64,000 bases of DNA from Buttiauxella izardii (GTDB taxonomy: Bacteria > Pseudomonadota > Gammaproteobacteria > Enterobacterales > Enterobacteriaceae): positions 39,680 through 103,679 of the forward strand of contig NZ_QZWH01000039.1 of the NCBI RefSeq assembly GCF_003601925.1, written 5' to 3'. Made by a program: the position numbers and the translations under genes. Numbering within the stretch: the first letter of the stretch is position 1; each line of letters opens with the position of its first letter. Shown piece by piece: positions 26,949 to 35,264 of this stretch. The notes beneath the pieces are model-generated. The model was not told the DNA's origin. It saw nothing but the letters and a program-made list of their open reading frames with translations, and did not search any database.

Positions 26949-28308
26949 CATCATTAACTTTATTGTTAAAGACCTGCTAGGACAGGCATCAATACTGATT
27001 GCCTTTATTGCCATGCTCGGTCTTTTACTACAAAAAAAATCAAAAGGTAAAGTCGCGGAAGGAACGTTCAAAACGCTACTCGGCTTTTTAATCATGATGG
27101 CGGGTATCAACATTATTGTGGATACCCTGACTTTCCTCAATGACATCTTCACCCACGGTTTCGGCATGAAAGGCTACATTACCGATGTGGCGGCAATTGC
27201 CGGATTAGCAAACCGCGAACTGGGCTCCGAAGTGGCGCTTACGCTGATGGTGATATTTATCGTCAACATCATCATTGCTCGCATCACGCCATTTAAATAC
27301 ATCTTTCTTACCGGGCAAGCGCTGCTCTGGATGGCAACAATTGGCGCTGTTATCGGCTACAAAGCCGGTCTTACAGGGCTACCATTGATTCTTACCGGTG
27401 GTATTTTCGGGGGAATTATGGCGGTGCTGATGCCTGCCCTCGCTCAGCCAGTAGTGCGCCGTATTACCGGTTCAGACGATGTCGCACTGGGGCATTTCTG
27501 CACCATTGGTTATCTGGTGCAGGCCGCCGTGGCGAAGGTGGTCGGCAAGGGTTCGAAATCTACCGAAGACCTTGTGCTGCCAGATAACTTCAAATTCCTG
27601 CAAGACACTTATCTTTCCATGGCCGTAGTGATGATCCCGATGTACCTCATCCCTGCACTGGCGGCTGGCCCGGAATATATCGGCCAATACTCCAACGGCG
27701 TGAATTACCTGATGTTTGCCTTTATGCAGGCGATTCAATTTGTTGCCGGGGTATTCGTTCTCTACAGCGGTGTGCGTTTGCTGCTTAACGAACTGGTTCC
27801 TGCATTTCGTGGGATTGCCATGCGCATTGTTCCTGATGCGAAACCCGCGCTGGACTGCCCGGTGCTGTTCCCTTACGCCCCAAATGCCGTGATTGTTGGC
27901 TTCCTTGCCACCACCGTCGGTTCCATTATCGGCATGATTGTCTTCCCAATGTTCGGCCTGGCGATGATTCTGCCCGGCTTGCTGACCAACTTCTTTGCTG
28001 GCGGCACCGCAGGGATTTTCGGTAACGCGATGGGCGGCAGACGCGGCGCAATTATCGGCGGTGTCGTTCACGGTCTGTTCATCACCTTTTTACCCGCCAT
28101 CCTGGTCCCGATGCTTGAAAGCTACGGCTTTACCGGCGTGACCTTCAGTGATTCCGATGTCATTAGTAGCGGCCTGATTTTGGGGCATGTATTCCAGAAT
28201 AACTGGACGTTTGTAGGCCTATTCATCCTGTTCGTGGCGCTTATCGCCTGGTTCGTGAATGGCAAATCAACCAAACCTCAAGAGGAAAAAGCACATGAGT
28301 CTGTATAA
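26941..28308 (+). CDS. PTS EIIC, ascorbate (UlaA/SgaT)-type permease
   Basis: 455 residues from ATG 26941 (GAAGG upstream; a TTG two codons earlier is possible). About 11 helices, with UlaA-family features: LLLQKKSKGKVAEGTFKTLLGFL near the N-terminus, ALGHFCTIGY and AGGTAGIFGNAMGGRRGA towards the C-terminus. Transports and phosphorylates an unknown sugar. UlaA-family permeases are not restricted to ascorbate; the downstream PFK and aldolase point to a ketose-like product instead of the ula pathway, whose lactonase, decarboxylase and epimerases are absent. Confidence 0.87.
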   Translation: MNSIINFIVKDLLGQASILIAFIAMLGLLLQKKSKGKVAEGTFKTLLGFLIMMAGINIIVDTLTFLNDIFTHGFGMKGYITDVAAIAGLANRELGSEVALTLMVIFIVNIIIARITPFKYIFLTGQALLWMATIGAVIGYKAGLTGLPLILTGGIFGGIMAVLMPALAQPVVRRITGSDDVALGHFCTIGYLVQAAVAKVVGKGSKSTEDLVLPDNFKFLQDTYLSMAVVMIPMYLIPALAAGPEYIGQYSNGVNYLMFAFMQAIQFVAGVFVLYSGVRLLLNELVPAFRGIAMRIVPDAKPALDCPVLFPYAPNAVIVGFLATTVGSIIGMIVFPMFGLAMILPGLLTNFFAGGTAGIFGNAMGGRRGAIIGGVVHGLFITFLPAILVPMLESYGFTGVTFSDSDVISSGLILGHVFQNNWTFVGLFILFVALIAWFVNGKSTKPQEEKAHESV

Positions 28309-29137
28309 CTTCCCCGCATTATTGCAGGTTGCAAAAGAGCGTAATTTTAAAGCCGTGGGTTCCTTTAATTTACATTGTCTGGAAATGTTACCCGCTTATT
28401 TTAAAGCAGCCAAAGCAACCAACAGTCCATTAATGATCCAAATCTCGACGGGAACAGCAGAATATTTAGGTTATCGCTTGCTGGTGGATTCCATTTGTTC
28501 TTTATCGGAGAGCCAGCAAATACCGACTTGTTTGCATCTTGATCATTGCTCAGACATTGAAGCGATCAAAACCGCTATCGATGCAGGGTTTAGTTCAGTG
28601 ATGTATGACGGCTCACATTTGGATATGGCCGATAATATTGCCAACACTCGCAAGGTTATTGATATTGCCCGCCCACGAAATATCTCCGTAGAAGCGGAAC
28701 TCGGTGCCATTGGCGGCTCGGAGGATGGCAAAGCGGTGGCCATGGAAGATATTTGCTTTACCACCACTGAGGATGCCAAACGTTTTGTTGATGAAACGGG
28801 CGTTGATATGTTGGCAGTCTCCGTCGGTACGGTCCACGGCCTGTATACCGGCAAAGCGAAAATCCAGCATCAGCGCCTGGCGGATATCAGCGAAGTGACC
28901 AGAACGCCGCTGGTGCTGCACGGAGGGACAGGCGTCAGTGATGAAGACATGCGCCGGGCTGTGGCGGGCGGCATCGACAAAGTCAATGTCGGCACCGAAA
29001 TGAACGTGCAGTGGGTCGGGCACTGCAAAGAAACCTTCGAGAAAGGCAAAGTGAACGACAGTGTGCGGAAGTTTTTGATTCCAGCTAATGATGCAGTCGC
29101 TGCGGTATTAATCGAAAAGATCGCATTATTTAAATAA
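28295..29137 (+). CDS. class II ketose-bisphosphate aldolase
   Basis: 280 residues from ATG 28295, whose AGAGGA site lies inside the IIC gene (14-base overlap). Zn-dependent aldolase of the FbaA/GatY/KbaY family: catalytic Asp83 and Zn ligand His84 in LHLDHC, Zn ligands His181 (GTVHGLY) and His209 (VLHGGTG), phosphate loop around GGIDKVNVGTE. It would cleave the bisphosphate made by the upstream kinase to dihydroxyacetone phosphate and glyceraldehyde-3-phosphate. Stereospecificity (fructose versus tagatose type) cannot be read here. Confidence 0.88.
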   Translation: MSLYNFPALLQVAKERNFKAVGSFNLHCLEMLPAYFKAAKATNSPLMIQISTGTAEYLGYRLLVDSICSLSESQQIPTCLHLDHCSDIEAIKTAIDAGFSSVMYDGSHLDMADNIANTRKVIDIARPRNISVEAELGAIGGSEDGKAVAMEDICFTTTEDAKRFVDETGVDMLAVSVGTVHGLYTGKAKIQHQRLADISEVTRTPLVLHGGTGVSDEDMRRAVAGGIDKVNVGTEMNVQWVGHCKETFEKGKVNDSVRKFLIPANDAVAAVLIEKIALFK

Positions 29138-29205
29138 GCCTGGCGTTATCCTCTACTCTTTATTGTAACCCTGGTTGCGTGGCAATCGTTGGGCGGGAGC
29201 GAGCT

Positions 29206-29475
29206 ATGTTTGGATCTTTAAAAAAACTTTTCCAGCAAAGTCATTCGGATACGGCACAATATGATATTCAGGCCGCGAAACTTGAAACAGAATTAACCGA
29301 GCTGGAAAATATATTCACGGAAAACCCAAATAATGGCGAAACACAAAAAGCTTTAATGTTGCGCTATAACCAGGCGTTACAAGTCTATGCAAAGAGTAAA
29401 AGCCATCGTCAACATATCGATAGTATATTTATAAAAATTGATGAGTTGCGAAATGTTATTCGCAGAAATATATAG
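29206..29475 (+). CDS. small coiled-coil protein of unknown function in the PTS operon
   Basis: 89 residues from ATG 29206 (GGGAG upstream), MFGSLKKLFQQ... No family recognised. Two charged heptad-rich helices (about 20-45 and 50-85) suggest a helical hairpin or coiled coil; no membrane segment. It sits between the aldolase and the EIIA gene with gaps of 68 and 9 bases, so it is clearly part of the operon. It could be an assembly or regulatory factor of the PTS, but that is a guess. Confidence 0.6.
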   Translation: MFGSLKKLFQQSHSDTAQYDIQAAKLETELTELENIFTENPNNGETQKALMLRYNQALQVYAKSKSHRQHIDSIFIKIDELRNVIRRNI

Positions 29476-29484
29476 GGAGCCGTT

Positions 29485-29922
29485 ATGGCAATTAAACAGT
29501 TACTCATCGAGGCACAGGCTATACAAGTGGGTGTGCGCGAAACGGACTGGAAAAAGGTAATTCAACTTGCGGCACAACCGCTGGTTGATAACGGTTATAT
29601 CCTGCCTTCATATTACCAGGCCGTCATTAATAACACCCTTGAGCATGGCGCGTATTACGTTTTTGAAGAAGGGGTAGCAATGCCTCACGCGCGCCCGGAA
29701 TGTGGAGTGATGAAGAATTGCTTCAGCCTGGTGCTGCTCGATGAGCCGATTTCATTTGCCGACAGCGACAAGGCCGATATCGTGATTATGTTTGCCGCCA
29801 TGGACAGCAATAAGCACATCGAAGAAGGTATTCGCGCGATTGTGAATTTATTAGGTGACGACGACGTGATGGCAAAACTGCGTCGGGCAAAAGCTAAGGA
29901 AGAGGTGATCGCAATATTATGA
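29485..29922 (+). CDS. PTS EIIA, UlaC/mannitol-fructose type
   Basis: 145 residues; phosphoryl acceptor His68 in GVAMPHARPE, as in UlaC. GGGAG lies before the ATG. It completes the IIA/IIB/IIC set although it is encoded three genes away from IIC. The stop overlaps the start of the P-loop kinase (ATGA at 29919-29922). Confidence 0.87.
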   Translation: MAIKQLLIEAQAIQVGVRETDWKKVIQLAAQPLVDNGYILPSYYQAVINNTLEHGAYYVFEEGVAMPHARPECGVMKNCFSLVLLDEPISFADSDKADIVIMFAAMDSNKHIEEGIRAIVNLLGDDDVMAKLRRAKAKEEVIAIL

Positions 29923-30476
29923 GCCAGACTTTGGGAGCGCAGGGCAAAACGGTGGTGATGGTAAACGGCGTTCCGGCATCGGGGAAAAGCACGATTTCCC
30001 GCTTACTGTCCGAACATTTTGCCCTGCCAATTCTGACCATAGACGGCATAAAAGAGCCGTTTATGGCGCAGTTCGATGAAATTGACCGACCATTTAACCG
30101 CCGCCTCGGTTGTGCCGCCTACGAAGTGATTTGGTCAATAGTGGCCGACAGCCCGACCCAGTGCGTATTTCTTATCGACGCCTGGTTTGGATTCCAGCCG
30201 AAAGCAGCGCTCGAACGTTATCTGAAGCAAGCGGGCATTTCCCGAGTGGTGGAAATATGGAATCAGATCCCAGGATATCTGGCCGCAGAGCGCTACGCAC
30301 AAAGGCTTGATCTCAGGCGCAACGGTCATCCAGGCGAAGAGTACCTGCCAGAATTGCAAAAACTTGCAGATAACGCTGAGCCGATGTCGCTCGGTTCGGT
30401 TTATACCGTGGAGCAAGGGAAACCTGTCGATAGCGCCGCTTTGGTGGCCTGGTTGGGTAAAGAACTGGGAATATAA
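29919..30476 (+). CDS. P-loop kinase/ATPase of unknown substrate
   Basis: 185 residues with Walker A GVPASGKST (17-25), an Asp in LTIDGIKEPF that could be the catalytic acid, and ERYAQRLDLRRNGHPGEE resembling the lid/arginine region of small-molecule P-loop kinases (chloramphenicol-phosphotransferase or zeta-toxin-like folds). Its overlapping start couples it to the EIIA gene, so it probably phosphorylates a metabolite of the same pathway. No close family recognised. Confidence 0.7.
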   Translation: MSQTLGAQGKTVVMVNGVPASGKSTISRLLSEHFALPILTIDGIKEPFMAQFDEIDRPFNRRLGCAAYEVIWSIVADSPTQCVFLIDAWFGFQPKAALERYLKQAGISRVVEIWNQIPGYLAAERYAQRLDLRRNGHPGEEYLPELQKLADNAEPMSLGSVYTVEQGKPVDSAALVAWLGKELGI

Positions 30477-30502
30477 TGGCGAACTTACCCAGCGAAACAT
30501 CC

Positions 30503-30529
30503 TCCATTTTTTCCTCAATCTGCCGATAA
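30503..30529 (+). promoter_or_regulatory. FliA (sigma28) flagellar promoter of cheV
   Basis: The -10 element GCCGATAA (30522-30529) is a perfect match to the sigma28 consensus; 11 bases upstream, TCCATTTT (30503-30510) matches the -35 TAAAGTTT at five of eight positions. It lies about 50 bp before the cheV start and beyond the stop of the PTS operon. Confidence 0.8.
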
Positions 30530-30581
30530 CCTAAACACGCGCCAGGGCGACTACCCGCCAGGTTTTCGAGCAGAGGTTTAA

Positions 30582-31547
30582 ATGGATAGTTTTCAAAAAG
30601 ATATTGATGAAAGGGCTAACCTGGCGTTATCCAACAAGTTTGAGCTTTTGCTGTTCCGCTTAGGGGAAGGCCAGCACGGCGGGAAATCTGAGCTGTATGG
30701 TATTAACGTTTTTAAGCTACGTGAAATTGTGCCGATGCCAAAAATTAACCGTGCGGCGGGAATGAAGTCGCCGCTGTTAGGCATGGCAAATATTCGCGAC
30801 CAGTTTATTCCGGTTATCGACCTGCCCGCCGTGACAGGTTGCACGCCAGAGACGGGCCTCAATCTGTTGCTGATCACCGAATACGCCCGCAGCACGCAGG
30901 CGTTTGCCGTGGAGTCGGTGGAAAATATTATTCGCCTCGACTGGAGCCAGGTTCACGCCGCAGAATCGGGCGTGAGCAGCCGCAACATCACCAGTATTGC
31001 GTCGCTCAATAGCGATGAATATAAAGGCGAACTGGCGCTGGTGCTGGATGTAGAACAGATTCTTTACGACATCATTCCTTCCGGGCGCAAAGTCGATATG
31101 TCCGCCATCGAAGGGAACACCAATCCGCTAAAACCGGGTGCCGTAGCGATTGTGGCCGAAGATTCCAAAGTCGCCCGCCTGATGCTTGAGCAGGGGCTGA
31201 AAGGCATGGGTATCCCGGTGATGATGCACTCCACGGGTTTAGAAGCCTGGGATAAAATCAAGGTTATCGCCGCCGAAGCTAAAGCCGCAGGCCAGCCGAT
31301 CACCGACCGCATCGGCATGGTGTTAACCGATATCGAAATGCCGGAAATGGACGGCTTTACCCTGACGCGCAATATCAAAACCGACATGGCGTTAAAGCAT
31401 ATTCCGGTGGTGATTCACTCGTCTTTATCAGGCAGCGCCAACGAAGATCACGTACGCAAAGTGGGCGCGAATGGTTATGTCGCCAAGTTCGATGTAAAGG
31501 AGCTTTCCGAGGTGATTCATAAGGCGCTGGATGGCGCGGTGGTTTGA
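30582..31547 (+). CDS. cheV: chemotaxis coupling protein CheV
   Basis: 321 residues: CheW domain (about 18-165) and C-terminal receiver domain (about 185-315) with acidic pocket Glu193/Asp194, phospho-acceptor Asp250 in VLTDIEMP and the conserved Lys in GYVAKFD. Couples chemoreceptors to CheA and adjusts adaptation; found in Salmonella, absent from E. coli K-12. It has its own sigma28 promoter and no other chemotaxis gene nearby. It sits between two sugar PTS operons; PTS sugars are chemoattractants, so a functional link is conceivable but not shown. Confidence 0.93.
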   Translation: MDSFQKDIDERANLALSNKFELLLFRLGEGQHGGKSELYGINVFKLREIVPMPKINRAAGMKSPLLGMANIRDQFIPVIDLPAVTGCTPETGLNLLLITEYARSTQAFAVESVENIIRLDWSQVHAAESGVSSRNITSIASLNSDEYKGELALVLDVEQILYDIIPSGRKVDMSAIEGNTNPLKPGAVAIVAEDSKVARLMLEQGLKGMGIPVMMHSTGLEAWDKIKVIAAEAKAAGQPITDRIGMVLTDIEMPEMDGFTLTRNIKTDMALKHIPVVIHSSLSGSANEDHVRKVGANGYVAKFDVKELSEVIHKALDGAVV

Positions 31548-31577
31548 ATCAAAAGGTGGGAAGGCCGAGGGAAAGCC

Positions 31578-32306
31578 CTACTTCCCCACCCAGCTATTTT
31601 TAATTTTGAATTTGTCGGCGCGATTGTAGCTGCATGAAAAGTTGAACGCTTTGCCGTCTTCAAGTTTCGTCACGCCGGAAACTTTCAGCATCGGCAGGCC
31701 GGGTGAAATCGAAAGCAAAGCCGCCAACTCGTCATTAAATAAATCGCCTTCAATCACCGAGTTATAAAACTTAATCTTTTTGCCCGTAACTTCTTCGATG
31801 TATTGATACAACGATCTCTGCTCAAGCACCGCTTGCGGAATGGTGGCGATAACATCGCTGTTAATCCACGAGTCTTCAACCAGCACCGGCACGTCGTCAA
31901 TGAAACGGATGCGGCGGATAAAATGGACATCCTGTTGTGCATCCAATTCCAGTTGCGACGCCACTGTTTGCGGTGCGGGAATGATTTGATGCGTCACCAA
32001 CCGACTTGAGATTTTCGCCTGCTGACCAAACTCGCGGGAAAAACCTAAAATAGAATCGCCAGTGCCGTTGTTGAGCATATAGACGTTGTCTTCGATCACC
32101 TTCGTGACAAACATTCCTTTGCCGTGGATTCGCTCGATAAACCCCTCTTGTTCAAGCACATGCATCGCTTTTTGCAGCGTCACGCGCGTGACGCCATATT
32201 GCGCGGCCAGTTCTCTTTCCGAGGGGATTTTCTCACCGACCTGGTAGCGATGGCTGAGGATATCTTTTTGAATACTGTTTTTAATTTCTATATATCGCGC
32301 AGCCAT
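31578..32306 (-). CDS. GntR/HutC-family regulator (UTRA domain)
   Basis: 242 residues. N-terminal GntR winged helix (about 5-70, IPSERELAAQYGVTRVTLQKAMHVLEQEGFIERIHGKGMFV region) and C-terminal UTRA ligand domain (about 90-235). It is last in the operon with PTS IIC and GH4 genes, so it probably responds to a phosphorylated beta-glucoside and represses its own operon. The dyad at 35027-35051 is the best operator candidate. Confidence 0.85.
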   Translation of the reverse strand: MAARYIEIKNSIQKDILSHRYQVGEKIPSERELAAQYGVTRVTLQKAMHVLEQEGFIERIHGKGMFVTKVIEDNVYMLNNGTGDSILGFSREFGQQAKISSRLVTHQIIPAPQTVASQLELDAQQDVHFIRRIRFIDDVPVLVEDSWINSDVIATIPQAVLEQRSLYQYIEEVTGKKIKFYNSVIEGDLFNDELAALLSISPGLPMLKVSGVTKLEDGKAFNFSCSYNRADKFKIKNSWVGK

Positions 32307-32339
32307 AGGGATTCAAATCTTTGCGTCATCATCGGGCCG

Positions 32340-33590
32340 TTAGTGTACCACCTCAGCCAATAACTGCGCTTCCCGAGCTTCAATTGCCAGCTGTTTGACT
32401 TCCATTATTCGGAAGAACGGATAATAGATAATTGTTGAAATAATAATCATGCAGCCAGACCAAATTGCCGCTGGAATGTTCCCGCCCGTGGCGAAATAAG
32501 CGTTAAGAATAGGCGGCATCGTCCAGGGTATCTGGAATACCGGCCTGCCGATAATGCCAAAATCCATCAGCAGATAAGAGCAGGTGCAAATGACTAATGG
32601 CGCGACGATGAGCGGGAACATCATGATCGGGTTAAGTACCATCGGTACGCCAAATATCACCGGCTCGTTGATGCAAAATATCGAAGGCCCAAACGAGACG
32701 CGACCAATAGATCTGTAATAGCGACTTTTCGACAGCAGCATCGCCAACACTAATCCCATGGTGGCACCCGAACCGCCCGCGCAAATAAAGAAGTTATAAA
32801 AGCCTTCGGCGGTAATATGGGGAACCGGCTGGCCGCTCAGATAAGCCTGGGTATTCTCTGCGATGAATTTTAAAAAGATGGGGCTGGTGATGCCGGACAG
32901 CACGTTAGTACCGTGAATACCGCAACTCCATAATAATGAAATCAGCGCAACTAAGACTAACATTCCCGGCAGCGTGTCCAGGCCATAAACCAGCGGGCTG
33001 AGTAATAGCGTAAAGAACGCATTGATATCGAAATTCAGAATCACGCGCACAAACCAGACCAACGTCAGGCAAACCACCGCTGGAACCAGGCTGATAAAAG
33101 ATTGCAGCACGGCGGGGGGAACGCCTTCCGGCATACGAATATAGATTTTGTGAGTGATAAAAAACCGCACCGTATAAACCGTGAATATCGACAGGATAAT
33201 GGCTGAGAACAGCCCGGCGGCACCAAAGTTATCGACGTTAATTTTATAGTCGCTATCCAACTGCGCGAGAACAAATACCGCGACGGTAATGCAGCAACAG
33301 CTCAGGCCATCAAGTTGATACTGCTTCGCCAGGTTATAGCTGATGCCGATGGCGGCAATTAACCCGATGATGCCAAAGGTTGCCTGCACCGGCACGCTGA
33401 GTTTGTTCGCATACGGCCCAAGAAATTCACTCCAACCGGGAATGGGTAAATTAGCGATAATTAAGAACAGGCTGCCAGCAATAATAAACGGGAGTGTGAA
33501 AGCGATACCATTACGTATCGCCACCAAAATGACGTTATTGCCTATCTTCATTAAAACGGGAATAAATTTGTTTTCCAGAAAGCTTTGCAT
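32340..33590 (-). CDS. PTS EIIC, lactose/cellobiose family
   Basis: 416 residues, about ten helices, CelB-like: FIIAGSLFLIIANLPIPGW, the SIFCINEPVIFGVPMVLNP motif typical of the family, and GGSGATMGL. Takes up a beta-glucoside or N,N'-diacetylchitobiose-like disaccharide. No IIA or IIB gene is adjacent, so partners from a chb/cel locus elsewhere must serve it. It is 17 bases after the GH4 gene and 33 bases before the GntR gene. Confidence 0.88.
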   Translation of the reverse strand: MQSFLENKFIPVLMKIGNNVILVAIRNGIAFTLPFIIAGSLFLIIANLPIPGWSEFLGPYANKLSVPVQATFGIIGLIAAIGISYNLAKQYQLDGLSCCCITVAVFVLAQLDSDYKINVDNFGAAGLFSAIILSIFTVYTVRFFITHKIYIRMPEGVPPAVLQSFISLVPAVVCLTLVWFVRVILNFDINAFFTLLLSPLVYGLDTLPGMLVLVALISLLWSCGIHGTNVLSGITSPIFLKFIAENTQAYLSGQPVPHITAEGFYNFFICAGGSGATMGLVLAMLLSKSRYYRSIGRVSFGPSIFCINEPVIFGVPMVLNPIMMFPLIVAPLVICTCSYLLMDFGIIGRPVFQIPWTMPPILNAYFATGGNIPAAIWSGCMIIISTIIYYPFFRIMEVKQLAIEAREAQLLAEVVH

Positions 33591-33607
33591 GGAATATCCC
33601 TTTTGCG

Positions 33608-34921
33608 TTATTCATCCGTGTATTGCGGTAAGAAATCGCGGTTCGCTGCCAAATAGTCTTTGAGAATGTTCCCGGCAATTTCGACAGAGGGCACCAGAGG
33701 ATGCGCCACCAACGCCAGCAATGCGGTGTGACGATCCCCGGTCATTGCCGCTTCGATGGTCAGTTCTTCAAAGGCTTTTACACTCTGAATCAGCCCGCGA
33801 ATGCGCGGCGGCAAACGCCCGTAAGCCAGAGGGTGAGCACCTTGTTTATCGATCACCGCGTTGGTTTCAATCACCGCGTCATCAGGCAAATCTGGCGTGG
33901 TGCCGTGATTAGCCGTGTTAACGACATGCACTTCTTTTTTATTGTTATACAGCGCGCTAATAATCGAGCAGGCGGTATCGGAATAATACGCGCCACCACG
34001 GCTGGAAAGCTCCGGCGGCTTTTCGCAAAGCTGCGGGTTGCGATAGATCTCAAACAGTGATTTTTCGATTTGCAACGAACGCTCGCCACGCGTGCCGCCG
34101 TTTCGCAACTCCTGGAGTTCGTGTTCGACCATCTCTTTATTCAGGTAGAAATATTTTAAATATGAGAGTGGATAGAACTTCAGCGCGCGAATAAATTCAG
34201 CGGGAAGGCCGATGTCGGGGATATTTTTTAATTTGTTATCACTGACGCCTTGCGCTAATTTTTCAATAAAGTCGGCGGTAATGTCTTCCCCGTGGAGCGT
34301 AATACGGTCGGCATAAATTAAATGGTTCAGCCCCATAATGCGGGCATCAATGGCCTCGCGCCCCACACCGTAAGCTTTCGCGATATCCATCATCATGCTG
34401 TTTGCGCCGCTACAAATACCCAGCGATTTAATCTTGCTGTGCTTTTCAATGGCCTCGGTGACAATTCCGGCGGGGTTAGTGAAATTAATCAGCCACGCAT
34501 CCGGGCACAGGGTTTCCATTTCTTTGCAGATTTCCAGCAATACCGGAATGGTGCGCTGCGCCTTCATAAAGCCGCCTGGCCCGGTAGTTTCCTGCCCGAG
34601 AACGCCATAACTGAGTGGGATTTTTTCATCCTGAATACGCGCCGCCAATTGCCCGACACGAATTTGCGTGGTGACAAAATCGGCATCTTTCAGCGCCTGC
34701 TGGCGGTCGGTGGTGAGATGCACCGTCATGGCGATACCCGCCTTTTTCACCATTCTTTGTGCAAGTTTGCCGACGATTTCCAGCTTTTCACGGCCGGTTT
34801 CAATATCCACCAGCCAGTATTCGCTCACCGGAAGTTCGCCGTGTCGTTTAATAAATCCGTCTATCAGTTCTGGCGTGTAACCCGAACCACCGCCAAGGGT
34901 GACAACTTTTAATGGCTTCAT
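33608..34921 (-). CDS. GH4 6-phospho-beta-glucosidase
   Basis: 437 residues of the NAD- and Mn-dependent glycosidase family 4 (CelF/LicH type). NAD-binding GGGSGYTP (10-17), NFTNPAG (146-152), Mn ligands Cys170 and His200 (GLNHL). Hydrolyses the phosphorylated disaccharide delivered by the PTS IIC behind it, using the GH4 redox-elimination mechanism. The Cys motif here is CSGAN, not the CNVP of well-studied 6-phospho-beta-glucosidases, so exact sugar specificity is uncertain. First gene of the three-gene operon. Confidence 0.88.
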   Translation of the reverse strand: MKPLKVVTLGGGSGYTPELIDGFIKRHGELPVSEYWLVDIETGREKLEIVGKLAQRMVKKAGIAMTVHLTTDRQQALKDADFVTTQIRVGQLAARIQDEKIPLSYGVLGQETTGPGGFMKAQRTIPVLLEICKEMETLCPDAWLINFTNPAGIVTEAIEKHSKIKSLGICSGANSMMMDIAKAYGVGREAIDARIMGLNHLIYADRITLHGEDITADFIEKLAQGVSDNKLKNIPDIGLPAEFIRALKFYPLSYLKYFYLNKEMVEHELQELRNGGTRGERSLQIEKSLFEIYRNPQLCEKPPELSSRGGAYYSDTACSIISALYNNKKEVHVVNTANHGTTPDLPDDAVIETNAVIDKQGAHPLAYGRLPPRIRGLIQSVKAFEELTIEAAMTGDRHTALLALVAHPLVPSVEIAGNILKDYLAANRDFLPQYTDE

Positions 34922-35006
34922 GAATTTTCCTTTTCTCTTTATCTGGCATATGCCAGTTTGCAGAAAGAAAATATCACAGCGTGACCGCAGAACTTTGGAG
35001 GTTTGT

Positions 35007-35051
35007 CACATAAAAAGAAGGGTTATAACTGTCAAGGATAACTTGACAGTT
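35007..35051 (-). promoter_or_regulatory. promoter and operator of the GH4/PTS/GntR operon
   Basis: Perfect 10-bp inverted repeat AACTGTCAAG/CTTGACAGTT with a five-base centre (35027-35051). On the minus strand its second arm contains a consensus -35, TTGACA (35035-35030); 17 bases later TATGTG (35012-35007) is a fair -10. A regulator bound to the dyad would cover the -35. It is 86 bases upstream of the GH4 start. Confidence 0.6.
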
Positions 35052-35081
35052 CAAAGTGAGGGCAAGCGATCGCCAGTAAAG

Positions 35082-35106
35082 AAAAAAAGGGCCACTAACG
35101 TGACCC
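35082..35106 (-). terminator. terminator of the rhamnose operon
   Basis: Minus strand: GGGTCAC (35106-35100), loop GTTA region, GTGGCCC (35095-35089) with one U-G pair, then seven T. It follows rhaM by about 160 bases, beyond a REP element. Confidence 0.7.
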
Positions 35107-35129
35107 TGAGATTGATGACAAACTTCTTC

Positions 35130-35218
35130 GTAGGTCGGATAAGCGGAGCGTCATCCGACACTTTCACCTGCAATGACCGGCTCAAATGGTGGATGACGCT
35201 ATCGCTTATCCACCCTAC
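35130..35218. repeat. REP-type palindromic repeat pair
   Basis: GTAGGTCGGATAAGCGGAGC with ATCCGAC, then an inverted unit GGTGGATGACGC...CTTATCCACCCTAC. Same family as 4869-4934; located 3' of rhaM. Confidence 0.7.
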
Positions 35219-35264
35219 AAAACCCATTTATCAACTTTTATGACCCTCGTTTCTCAACCTATCC

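Noticed and set aside
26941..28308. Ascorbate utilisation (ula) operon
   Set aside because: The permease family matches, but ulaD/E/F/G-type enzymes are absent while a PFK and aldolase are present.
28295..29137. Housekeeping fructose-bisphosphate aldolase
   Set aside because: It is translationally coupled to PTS genes and is of the short GatY/KbaY-like length (280 residues), so it is a pathway-specific aldolase.
34981..35012. CRP site before the GH4 operon (two GTGAC/GTCAC motifs)
   Set aside because: The spacing between half-sites does not fit TGTGA-N6-TCACA.
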